64,000 nt of DNA from Thiobacillus sp. (GTDB taxonomy: Bacteria > Pseudomonadota > Gammaproteobacteria > Burkholderiales > Thiobacillaceae): the NCBI GenBank assembly GCA_024709425.1, contig JANJWS010000022.1, forward strand, positions 1-64,000, written 5' to 3'. A program made the translations under genes and the position numbers. Shown here piece by piece: positions 31,247 to 40,800 of this stretch. Positions within the stretch are counted from its first letter, which is position 1; every line of letters begins with the position of its first letter. Under the pieces are notes generated by a model. That model had not been told where the DNA came from. It searched no databases and saw only the letters and a program-made list of their open reading frames with translations.

Positions 31247-32345
31247 CCGTGTGTGCCGTGCACTGCTGGCCATGCTGATGCTTGCCATGGCGCCGGCGCA
31301 CGCGGCGGACTGGCCCATGCTCGGTGGCGGACCGGAGCGCCTGCACCAGAGTACGGACGCGATTGCTGCGAAGGGGCCGGCGCGGCAATGGGCGCGTTCT
31401 CCTGCGGGCAAAGTCCAGGCCGGGGTGGTGGCGGGGGATGGGATGGTGTTCGTGGCCGGCAGCGAAGGTGGCTTGAGCGTGCTGGACGCACGCAAGGGCA
31501 ACGTCCTGTGGCAGTTCGAGGCGGGCGGCGGAATCGTGGCGTCACCGGCGCTGGCGGACGGATTGGTCATCGTCGCGGCGAAGGACGGCAGCGTGACGGC
31601 CCTGGCGACCTTCGACGGCAAGCGGCGCTGGCAGGCCAAGCCCGGCGGAAGCGTGGTGGCGCCTCCCGCGGTGCGGGATGGCAGGGTCTACGTGGCGAGT
31701 GCAGATCAGTTCCTCTACGCGCTGGATCTGCAGAACGGGAAACAGGTCTGGCGCTACCGCGTCAAGGACTACAAGTATGGCGGGAACTTCGCCGGGCCAG
31801 CGGTGGATGCTGCGCGGGTCTACGTGGGGGGCAAGAACGGCGAGTTGCACGCGGTCGAGCGCAACGGCGGCGGACTGGTCTGGCAGGCGGACCTGGGGTC
31901 GTCACTCTACGGTGCACCCGCGGTGACAGGTGACAGGCTGTACCAGGGCGCATACGACCGCCATGTGTATGCGCTCGATGCCGCGGCGGGGACGATCCTG
32001 TGGCGCACGGAACTGGACGACTGGCCCCAGGGCACGCCGGTTCCGCTGGGCGACAAGGTGTATGTATGTAGCCGCAGCGGTGTCCTCTATGCCCTGAATG
32101 CGGCGGATGGCCGCGTCGCATGGCAGATGTCGCTGGATGGGGAGGTGCGCCACTCGCCGAGCGTGGCGATCAATCGTCTGGCCATGCTGGCGACCCTGGA
32201 CGGGCGCCTTGTCGGGATCGACCTGGAACGGCGACGGATCGCCTGGGAACAGAAGCTCGGCGGCGGTGTGTTCGGAGGGCCGGCCATCAGCGATGGCAGC
32301 GTACTGGTCGCAACGCAGGAAGGTCTTGTGAGTGCGTGGCGTTAG
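31230..32345 (+). CDS. PQQ/BamB-like beta-propeller protein
   Basis: Signal peptide; repeated 'GLSVLDARKGNVLWQFEAGGG', 'VYALDAAAGTILWRTELDD' blades. Confidence 0.9.
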   Translation: MTCVSDRVCRALLAMLMLAMAPAHAADWPMLGGGPERLHQSTDAIAAKGPARQWARSPAGKVQAGVVAGDGMVFVAGSEGGLSVLDARKGNVLWQFEAGGGIVASPALADGLVIVAAKDGSVTALATFDGKRRWQAKPGGSVVAPPAVRDGRVYVASADQFLYALDLQNGKQVWRYRVKDYKYGGNFAGPAVDAARVYVGGKNGELHAVERNGGGLVWQADLGSSLYGAPAVTGDRLYQGAYDRHVYALDAAAGTILWRTELDDWPQGTPVPLGDKVYVCSRSGVLYALNAADGRVAWQMSLDGEVRHSPSVAINRLAMLATLDGRLVGIDLERRRIAWEQKLGGGVFGGPAISDGSVLVATQEGLVSAWR

Positions 32346-33390
32346 CGCATGGGGACGCGATGGCCTTGCCTCGTGGCTGGTTCGGCTTGTGGCCTGGCTG
32401 CTGCTGGGATACGGCCTGTTTCAGGCTGCGTCGGCCGCGAGCGGGAATTTGAAGAAAGCGTGGGATGAAAAGAGTCTGTTCGGCAATGTTGGCGAGATCC
32501 CGAACCTGGTTCGGCAGGGCGAGATCGGTGTGGATCAGATTCCCGACCCGCACTGGCGGGAAGACGGTCAGGGGTGCAACGCCTGCCATCGCGGCACGCC
32601 GGGCGAAAAGGATGCGAAGCTACTTGTGAAGGACATCAACCAACTGTGCAACAACTGTCATGACACCGTGTCGGTGCACAACTACATTCATGCAGTGGGC
32701 ATGGTGCCGTCCGCCGAAAAGCGCACGCGGATGCCGGAGGATTTCCGGCAGGCGATCAAGCGTGGCGACGGCGTGGTGACCTGCATCGCCTGCCACGACC
32801 TGCCGATGCAGTGCCGCAAGGAGCGGTTCGCGGAGAAGGGCCTCAACCCGAGATTCTTCCGCGGCGGGCCCTATCGCGCGCGCACCGACCTGTGTTTCAA
32901 CTGCCATGACCCCAAGCACTATGATCGCCTCAACCCACACGACCAGATCAGCGACGAGGGTGAACTGCTGACCGACCGCTGCCTGGTATGCCACAGCGTC
33001 ACACCCAATCGCCGCGACGCGCGCGGCATCGATGATGTGAGCTTCAACGTGACGGATGACCTGACCAAGCTGTGCACGGGCTGCCACCCGTGGCGGCCCC
33101 ATCCGGGTGGCAACTGGGCACATTTCGCCAGGCACTCGACGCAGGCCGGACCGAATCATCTGGTGCGGCCGACACCGGAGATCCTGAAGCGCATCCAGCG
33201 GTCCGAAGCCACGCGTGACATCGTGGTGCCGCTGGAACCTGCCAGCGGCCGCATCTTCTGCGCCACCTGTCACAACCCGCACGAACGCGGCGTGCAGCGC
33301 GACGCACGGGTGGACAGGGGCGCAGACGGCTACAAGCGGTTGCGTACGGTGGGGGGAGAAACGATTTGCAGCAACTGTCACGACAAGTAG
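32332..33390 (+). CDS. Octaheme c-type cytochrome
   Basis: Eight CXXCH: CNACH, CNNCH, CIACH, CFNCH, CLVCH, CTGCH, CATCH, CSNCH; GTG start overlapping previous gene. Confidence 0.93.
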   Translation: MRGVSAWGRDGLASWLVRLVAWLLLGYGLFQAASAASGNLKKAWDEKSLFGNVGEIPNLVRQGEIGVDQIPDPHWREDGQGCNACHRGTPGEKDAKLLVKDINQLCNNCHDTVSVHNYIHAVGMVPSAEKRTRMPEDFRQAIKRGDGVVTCIACHDLPMQCRKERFAEKGLNPRFFRGGPYRARTDLCFNCHDPKHYDRLNPHDQISDEGELLTDRCLVCHSVTPNRRDARGIDDVSFNVTDDLTKLCTGCHPWRPHPGGNWAHFARHSTQAGPNHLVRPTPEILKRIQRSEATRDIVVPLEPASGRIFCATCHNPHERGVQRDARVDRGADGYKRLRTVGGETICSNCHDK

Positions 33391-33488
33391 CGGAAAAGGC
33401 CGGACCGCATTGCCGCTTCGCGCGGCAGCGGAACCGCCCTGCGGGGCGAGGGAGAAACGAATTCATGGAAACACCAGAAGGAACGAGG

Positions 33489-34601
33489 ATGGAGAACTTG
33501 ATCAGACGCTGCGTGGCGTGGATGCTTGCGCTGCTTGTGGGCTATGCGGGGCCGGCCCTGGCCTTCGAGGACGACGAGGCCTGCCTGATGTGCCACAAGT
33601 ACCCGAAGATGGGGCGCATCGACGAGGACGGCAACCAGAAAAGCTATTACGTGATGCCGCATGTGTTCACGAAGACCGTGCACCGCAACGTGCCGTGCCG
33701 CGACTGCCACAAGGAAATCAGGGAGCTGCCGCACAAGCCCTTGACCACGGGGGTCACCTGCGAGTCGGAATGCCACTCCATCCAAAATCCGTCGACCGGC
33801 AAGCCGTTCAGCCACAAGCCGATCGTCGATACCTTCCGCAAGAGCGTACACGGGCGTGAAAAGGTCGCCACCGGCGGCGATTCGGACAAGCCGTACTGCG
33901 TGAACTGTCACACCAATCCGCTCTACAACGCGAAGGAAGAGAAACCGCCCCAGCACATCGTCGATCGCTGTGTGGTTTGCCACGAGGATTCGGCGTTTGC
34001 CGAGAAGTGGTACAACCACACGAGTCGCCGCATCCGTGAAGTCAAGCGTTCGCCGCAGGAAATCGTCGCCATGTGTTCCACCTGTCATGCTGACAAGGAT
34101 CTGGTGGCGCGGCGCCAGCACCTTGCGGAGCAGGAGGGGCGCGAACTGGGCCGCAAGTTTCCGATCGCGGTGTCGTCGTACGAGGAGAGCTTCCACGGCA
34201 AGGTGACCAAGTATGGCAACCCCAATGCGGCGAACTGCCTGAACTGTCACGCCAATACCGTGAACTACTACCTCAGCGTGCACGAGCTCTTGCCCTCGCG
34301 TGATCCGAAGTCGCCGGTCAGCGCGCAGAACCGCGTGCAGACCTGCAAGCAGTGTCATGTGCGCGCCGATGAGAATTACGCGACGCTCGACCCGCATCCT
34401 TCCAGCAAGAAGGAAGACAACGCGTTCAAGCACTATGCCGAACTCATCTACAACATCGTGGGTAACAGTGTGCTGGTTGCCCTGGTGGGCCTCGCCGCGT
34501 TCGAGACCTGGGGACGTGTGCGCGACGGCGCGAGCTGGCGCTTCCGCGAGGGTACGTCCTGGTGGCGGCGCACGCGGCGCAAGAGCAACCGCATTCCGTG
34601 A
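33489..34601 (+). CDS. Multiheme cytochrome c (7 CXXCH + 1 CX3CH) with C-terminal TM helix
   Basis: CLMCH, CRDCH, CESECH, CVNCH, CVVCH, CSTCH, CLNCH, CKQCH; TM 'IVGNSVLVALVGLAAFETWG'. Confidence 0.92.
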   Translation: MENLIRRCVAWMLALLVGYAGPALAFEDDEACLMCHKYPKMGRIDEDGNQKSYYVMPHVFTKTVHRNVPCRDCHKEIRELPHKPLTTGVTCESECHSIQNPSTGKPFSHKPIVDTFRKSVHGREKVATGGDSDKPYCVNCHTNPLYNAKEEKPPQHIVDRCVVCHEDSAFAEKWYNHTSRRIREVKRSPQEIVAMCSTCHADKDLVARRQHLAEQEGRELGRKFPIAVSSYEESFHGKVTKYGNPNAANCLNCHANTVNYYLSVHELLPSRDPKSPVSAQNRVQTCKQCHVRADENYATLDPHPSSKKEDNAFKHYAELIYNIVGNSVLVALVGLAAFETWGRVRDGASWRFREGTSWWRRTRRKSNRIP

Positions 34602-34666
34602 CGGGCCGCAGCAGGCCGACGAGAGATTGAATCCATTACGAATTGACGCATAAGGACACGCTGAAG

Positions 34667-35584
34667 ATGGAATTGTCACAAGAAGCACGCGAAGTGGTGC
34701 ACAACGCAAAGCGCCACAACAGGGTGGGAGCGGAGGATGAGCGCGACATCGACGAGGTGATCGCGCTGCTGCCGGACGATCGCTCGCTGCTGTACAAGAA
34801 TGTCGACTCGAACCCGATCGGCGACTTCTACCGCTACAGTATCCACATCCGCATCCAGCACCTGTTGATCTTTTCAACGTTCCTGCTGCTGGCGTTCACC
34901 GGCCTGCCCATCTACTACCACACCGCGTTCTGGGCGGAGCCGTTCAATTCCATGCTGGGCGGCCTGGAGGTGACGCGCGTCATCCACCGGACGCTCGCGG
35001 TGACCATGATCTTCGCGATGGTGTACCACTTCGCGACCATCGGCCTGGGGACCCTCATCAAGTGGCGCAACCGCACCTTCGAACTGCGCCGCACCATCCT
35101 GCCCATCTGGAAGGACGTCAGCGATTTCAAGGAGGACATGCTGTTCTTTGGCGGGCAGCGTCCCGTGCGCCCTGAAATGGACAAGTTCATGTACAAGCAG
35201 AAGATCCATTACTTCGCAGCCGGCTTCGGCAATACGGTAATGGTGGTCTCGGGGTCGACCTTCCTCTTCCCGGATGTCTGGGCGAGCATCCTGCCGAGCG
35301 GCATGGCGTCCCACTTTCAGGAGATGATGCGCCTGTCGCATCCCCATGAAGCGCTGCTGGCATTGCTGGTGATCGCGTTCTGGCACTGGTACAACGTCCA
35401 CCTCGCACCGGGCCGTTTCCCGATGCAGTGGACTTTCCTGACCGGCAAGATCACCCGTGAGCACCAGATCGAGGAGCATTTCCACGAATACCTGCGCTGC
35501 ATCGTCACCATGCCCGAGGAGCGCCGCTACCTCAGGCAGTTGATCGAGAGCAAGAAAATCTGGGGGACGCAGCCGCGTGAATGA
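34667..35584 (+). CDS. Membrane cytochrome b (FdnI/HydC-like b-type subunit)
   Basis: Several TM helices with paired His: 'HIRIQHLLIFSTFLLLAFTGLPIYYH', 'RVIHRTLAVTMIFAMVYHFATIG', 'LALLVIAFWHWYNVHLAPGRFP'. Confidence 0.85.
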   Translation: MELSQEAREVVHNAKRHNRVGAEDERDIDEVIALLPDDRSLLYKNVDSNPIGDFYRYSIHIRIQHLLIFSTFLLLAFTGLPIYYHTAFWAEPFNSMLGGLEVTRVIHRTLAVTMIFAMVYHFATIGLGTLIKWRNRTFELRRTILPIWKDVSDFKEDMLFFGGQRPVRPEMDKFMYKQKIHYFAAGFGNTVMVVSGSTFLFPDVWASILPSGMASHFQEMMRLSHPHEALLALLVIAFWHWYNVHLAPGRFPMQWTFLTGKITREHQIEEHFHEYLRCIVTMPEERRYLRQLIESKKIWGTQPRE

Positions 35585-35662
35585 CCATTCGACTTCCACG
35601 CCGGCCGGCAGCGGGCCGGCTGGCGGGAACGTTACCGGGAACCCGGGCTGCACTGGAACGCA

Positions 35663-35779
35663 ATGAAAACCGAACTGAAGACGTGGCAGAAAGTGATCGC
35701 CTATGGCTCGCTGGCCTTCGTGCTCGCGTGGACCGCGTTCGGCCTGTACGCGATCTGGCTGATGCTGACCCAGGGCTGA
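35663..35779 (+). CDS. 38-aa single-TM microprotein (not in supplied ORF track)
   Basis: MKTELKTWQKVIAYGSLAFVLAWTAFGLYAIWLMLTQG*; lies between cytochrome b and triheme cytochrome genes. Confidence 0.7.
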   Translation: MKTELKTWQKVIAYGSLAFVLAWTAFGLYAIWLMLTQG

Positions 35780-35801
35780 CGACTAAATTTAAGGATTGAC
35801 C

Positions 35802-36893
35802 ATGCATCAAATCGTTCAACTTGATAGCATTTTCGTGGCGCTGGCCGTGGTGATGTTCATCCTCTTCGCCATCGCGGTGCTGATCATCATCGATCACAAG
35901 GCGCGTATCCCCGGCGAGATCCGGCGCGACGTCTTCTCCATCTCGGGCCTGCGACGCAACCACCCGATCTGGGCGTGGATGGTGTCCGTGCTGTTGTGGA
36001 TCATCATCGGCGTCCTGCTCGTCTCGTCCATCTACTCCCTGATGGGCACCAAGAAGGAGCCCGAGACCCCGATGCTCCTGGCGAAGCTGGATGTCGAGCG
36101 GCAGAAGGAGCGGGCGCGTCACTTCCACAACGTGCCTGCGGTCGACCCGCTGGCGCAGGGAAAGCGTCCGGTATGCTCGACCTGCCACAGCGAATATCCG
36201 CACGCCAAGAAACCCATGATCCGCACGCTGCTCAACATGCACACGCAGTTCCTTGGCTGCATGACCTGCCATGCCGACGACCGGAAGATCCCCGAAAAGA
36301 GCATTACCCTGCGCTGGCTCAACTACTCGGGCATCGAGGTCAAGGGCAAGCCCTTCGGGACCGAGGTCGACCCGGCAAGCGGCTCGCTGTTCGAGACCGA
36401 TGACTTCTACTCGAAGATCGTGCCGTACACCACGCTCAACGGCCGCGAGGCGCTTCTGGAAATTACCGAGGATGCGCCGGAAGCACAGGAGTTCATCAAG
36501 CTGCGTAGCCAGCTTTCGGACCAGGACCTCGGCTCGATCAAGAAGGCCTTCCACAGCCAGGTCAATCCGATCGGCCGTTTCTGCACACGCTGTCACGCGG
36601 AGGAGCCGCAGAGCTTCGTGCCCTATCGGGCGCTTGGCTTCTCGGACCAGCGTATCAGTGCTCTCACCAACCTGAACATTGTCGGCATCGTGCAGAAATA
36701 CAAGGAGTTCTACATCCCATCGATTTTCCTCGACGAGACGAACAAGTCGCGTCAGGGTGTGCTGTTCGGCAGTACCGAGCCGGCGCCGGCGCCGAGTGCC
36801 GAGGAAATGAAGCGTGATCCGCGCAGTTGGTGGCGCAACGCCTTCGATGCGCCTCCCCGGGCGGCGGAGCCGCCGCAGGGTACGACGCCGTAG
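35802..36893 (+). CDS. Triheme c-type cytochrome with two N-terminal TM helices
   Basis: TMs 'SIFVALAVVMFILFAIAVLIII' and 'WAWMVSVLLWIIIGVLLVSSIYS'; CSTCH, CMTCH, CTRCH. Confidence 0.92.
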   Translation: MHQIVQLDSIFVALAVVMFILFAIAVLIIIDHKARIPGEIRRDVFSISGLRRNHPIWAWMVSVLLWIIIGVLLVSSIYSLMGTKKEPETPMLLAKLDVERQKERARHFHNVPAVDPLAQGKRPVCSTCHSEYPHAKKPMIRTLLNMHTQFLGCMTCHADDRKIPEKSITLRWLNYSGIEVKGKPFGTEVDPASGSLFETDDFYSKIVPYTTLNGREALLEITEDAPEAQEFIKLRSQLSDQDLGSIKKAFHSQVNPIGRFCTRCHAEEPQSFVPYRALGFSDQRISALTNLNIVGIVQKYKEFYIPSIFLDETNKSRQGVLFGSTEPAPAPSAEEMKRDPRSWWRNAFDAPPRAAEPPQGTTP

Positions 36894-36894
36894 C

Positions 36895-37818
36895 ATGTGC
36901 CTGGAAGGGGTGCGCCGCGCGCTTCGGGTAGCCGCAGCTGCGACCCTGCTTGGCTTGGCCGGGATGGGGCCGGCAGCGGCGCAGGTTCCGCTGGCGCCGG
37001 CACGCCACCTGTTCGATCTCGCGTCCGGTGGAGGTGTCGCCCTGTCGCTGCCGAGTGACGTGGCGATCGGCACCGGCGGTCGGGCCTACGTGGTCGATGG
37101 CGGCAACCATCGCATCGTGGCGTTCTCCCCAGCCGGCAAGTTCCTGTTCGCGTTCGGCCGCAAGGGTGAGGGTAACGGCGAATTCGTCGATCCGGTGGGC
37201 CTCGGCACCGATGCGCAGGGGCGCGTCTACGTCGCCGACAGCGGCAACCGCCGGATCCAGGTGTTCGATGCCAATGGCGGCTTCAGCGGCTCGTTTCGCA
37301 CCGGCGCAATCCGCCCCATCGACGTGGCGCCCGCATCCGACGGCAAGACACTGTATGTCACCGGGGGGCACCGGCTGACCGTCTTCAGCCCAGCGGGCCA
37401 GGTACTCCGCCAGTGGGGCGTGGAGGGGGAGGCCGAGGGCGAATTCCGCTACCCCGCCTCGGTGACGGTGGCGCGGGACGGCAATGTGTATGTCGTGGAT
37501 GCGCTCAATTCGCGCGTGCAGCTGTTCGATCCGCAGGGGCGTTTCATCTTCCAGGTCGGCGGCTGGGGCGTGTTGCCGGGGCAGTTCTTCCGTCCCAAGG
37601 GCGTCGCGCTCGACAGCCGCGGCCGCATCTACGTGACCGACAGCTACATGGACGTCGTGGAGGTGTTCGGCAGCGACTACCGCTTCCAGTATGTGCTGGG
37701 CACGCGAGGCAAGATCCGCCGGGTGACGGCACCCGGTGGCCTGGCCATCGATGCATCGGACCGTCTGTTCGTGGCGGAAATGCTCGCGAACAAGGTGTCC
37801 GTATTCAGCCTGCGGTGA
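36895..37818 (+). CDS. NHL-repeat beta-propeller protein (NHL-2)
   Basis: Signal peptide; 'GRAYVVDGGNHRIVAFSPAGKFLFAFG', 'GRVYVADSGNRRIQVFDANG' blades. Confidence 0.9.
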   Translation: MCLEGVRRALRVAAAATLLGLAGMGPAAAQVPLAPARHLFDLASGGGVALSLPSDVAIGTGGRAYVVDGGNHRIVAFSPAGKFLFAFGRKGEGNGEFVDPVGLGTDAQGRVYVADSGNRRIQVFDANGGFSGSFRTGAIRPIDVAPASDGKTLYVTGGHRLTVFSPAGQVLRQWGVEGEAEGEFRYPASVTVARDGNVYVVDALNSRVQLFDPQGRFIFQVGGWGVLPGQFFRPKGVALDSRGRIYVTDSYMDVVEVFGSDYRFQYVLGTRGKIRRVTAPGGLAIDASDRLFVAEMLANKVSVFSLR

Positions 37819-37823
37819 ACGGC

Positions 37824-40800
37824 ATGCCGACGATCATTCCGCACCTCGCGAAACGGCCGCCGGCCGCCTGGCTGCTCGCATGGGCGCTACTGTTCGCGTT
37901 GCTGCCTTGCCTTGCCGAGGCGGCACGGGATATTTCGCCGCAGCGGGAATGCGCGACCTGTCACGTCATGTGGCTGGTCGACTTCAATCGCAAGGACGTC
38001 ACGCCGCTGATCACCCACGATCCCAAGCCCGTGGTCGAGACCGGCAGGCAGGATGCGGCGAGTACCGACCGCATGTGCTTTTCCTGTCATGACGGCTTCG
38101 TCCTGGATTCGCGTTTCGCTTGGCAGAACCGCAGGAACTTCCACCCCATCGGGGTGAAGCCTTCCGGCAAAGTCAACATTCCGACGGTCGACGGCAAGCA
38201 GCTGTTTCCGCTCAACGAGGACGGCAAGGTGTATTGCGGCACCTGCCACAGCGCGCATGGGGTGGAGTGGGGCGAGAAGCGCTCGCCGGTGTTCCTGCGC
38301 ATGAAGAACGTCGATTCCAGCCTGTGCATGGGCTGTCACCTGGAACGCGGCACTGGACCGGATGAGGGCAACCACCCCGTTTTTCGTCCCATGAAGGAGA
38401 TCCCGAACGCGCTGACCCGGGCGGGTGCGCGTTTTGGCAGCGGGAACAACGTCATCTGCCAATCCTGCCATCTCGTTCACGGCGCACCGGAGCGCAAGCT
38501 GCTGGCGGTGAAGAATCCCAATTCCGAACTGTGCGGGACCTGTCACGCGGACCGCAATGCGCACACGCTTGCCGAGGCGGGCCGCTTGGGGACCCATCCG
38601 GTGAACGTCCGGCCCGACAAGGTCAAGATCCCGGGGACGCTGTTCGAGCAGGGGGCGAAGCTGGGCGAGGGCGGCACGGTGATCTGCCAGACCTGCCACA
38701 AGCCGCATTTCGCGGAAGAGGGAGCGCGGATCCTTGTCGCCCCCAATCCGCAGTCCCAGCTGTGTCTGACCTGTCATGTCGGGCAGCGCAGCGTGGCGAC
38801 GAGCAAGCACAACATGGCGCTGGTGAATGCGGCCGACCGCAACGCGCGCGGCCAGGAGGTGGGGCGTGCCGGGGTGTGCAGCGCCTGCCACGTGCCACAT
38901 GGCGGGCAGGGTCCGAAGATGTGGGCGCGTGCGGTCAAGCCGGGCGATGAGCCGGTGTCCGACCTGTGCCTGACCTGCCACACGGACGGTGGCCTGGCTG
39001 CCGAGCGGCAGGTCGGCACGCACACCCATCCGGTGGGACGCGAGATGGCGCGTCTCGGTGGTGCGGTGGAGCTCCCGGGCTACACGGGCGAAGGCGTCAA
39101 GTCCGTGGGCGACGGCAAGGGCCGGGTTGGCTGCGCCAGCTGCCACGACCCGCACCAGTGGGATCCGCGCGATCCGGACAAGGCATCCAAACCCGGCGAT
39201 CCCGGCAGCGGCGCCGACAGGTTCCTGCGCAAGCCCAACGGCCCGGAGGCGGCGCTGTGCCTGACCTGCCACCGGAACAAGACCGGTGTCGTCAATACCA
39301 AACACGACCTCGCCGTGATGGCGCCGGACGCCCGCAACATGCGTGGCCAGACGCCGGCAGAGGCTGGCGTGTGCGCCAGCTGCCACGTTCCGCACAACGG
39401 TCAGGGACCGCGCATGTGGGCGCGTGAGGTACTGGCGGGAACCGACCCCGCTTCGTCCTCCTGCCTCAACTGCCACAACGCCGAGGGCCTCGCGCGCAAC
39501 CGGACCGTCGGTGCCAACAGCCATCCGCTCGATGTGCCGATCGAGCGCATCGGCATCACGGCGAAGGACGGGCAGTGGGCGTTGCCGACACAGGCGGCTG
39601 CCAGGCCGGCGGTCGCGCTGCCGCTGTACGATCCGCATGGCGTGCCCGCCACGCAAGGCGGCAACGTGGCCTGCGGCACCTGCCACGACCCCCACAACTG
39701 GGCGCCTGGCACCAAGGCCCGGCCGGCCGGGGATCCACGCACGACCCGGGGCACGGGCGAGACGAGCTTCCTGCGCCTGCCCAACGACAACAAGGGTACG
39801 CTGTGCGCCAACTGCCACGTCGACAAGGGGCCGATCGCCCTGTCCAAGCACAATCTCGCCATCTCGGCGCCCACCGCGAAGAACCTGCAGGGGCGCACCA
39901 CGGCGGAGACCGGCGTGTGCGGAGCCTGCCATCTGCCGCACAACGGCAACGGCGCCAAGATGTGGGCGCGGGACACCGGGCCGGGGCAGGACGGGATCGA
40001 GGTGCTGTGTGCGGAGTGCCACCGCGACGGCGGCATGGCGGAGAAAAAGCAGACCGGCACCAACAGCCACCCGCTGCGCGTGGATCTCGCGAACACCGGC
40101 GGCCACACCACGCTGCCGCTCTTTACCGCCGACGGAAAGAAGGAACCGGCCCGCGGCAAGGTGGCCTGCGCCACCTGCCACGACCTGCACCGGTGGGATC
40201 CGGTGAACCCGGCCAGCAAGGCCGGGGCGCGGGCCGACGTGGAGGGCGGGGCCGCCGACAGTTTTCTGCGCGTGCCGGCCTGGCCGCAGCCGGCGCTGTG
40301 TGCCGAATGTCACCCCAACAAGCAGCAGGTGAAAGGCACCGACCACGATCTCGCCGTCACCGCGCCAGACGCGACCAATGTGCGGGGGCAGAATGCCCAG
40401 GCGTCCGGTGTGTGCGGGCAGTGTCATATGGTGCACAACGCAGCGGTCCAGGCTCGCCTGTGGGCGCGCCCGGCGGGCGAGGGCAAGGATGTGATGGAGG
40501 GTTTGTGCCGTTCCTGCCACGCCCCCGACAAGGTGGCCGCCGCAAAGCTGCCGCGGCAGGGCAGCCATCCGTCCACCGTCAACGTCATCTCCAATGCGGG
40601 CAACCGGCGTGAACAGGGCGGGCATTTCCCGGTCTTCACGCCCGAGGGCGCGCGCAGCGGTTCGGGGATCATTTCCTGCCCGACCTGCCACAACGCGCAC
40701 CAGTGGAGCCCACAGAAGGCGGAGGCGGGCGAAGGCGGCAACGTCGAGGGCGATGCACGCAACAGCTTCCTGCGCAACACCAGCGATTTTTCACTGTGCG

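Noticed and set aside
37413-37823. N-terminal 137 aa of the track's 1157-aa ORF
   Set aside because: Out-of-frame reading through the 3' part of NHL-2; the real start with a signal peptide is 37824
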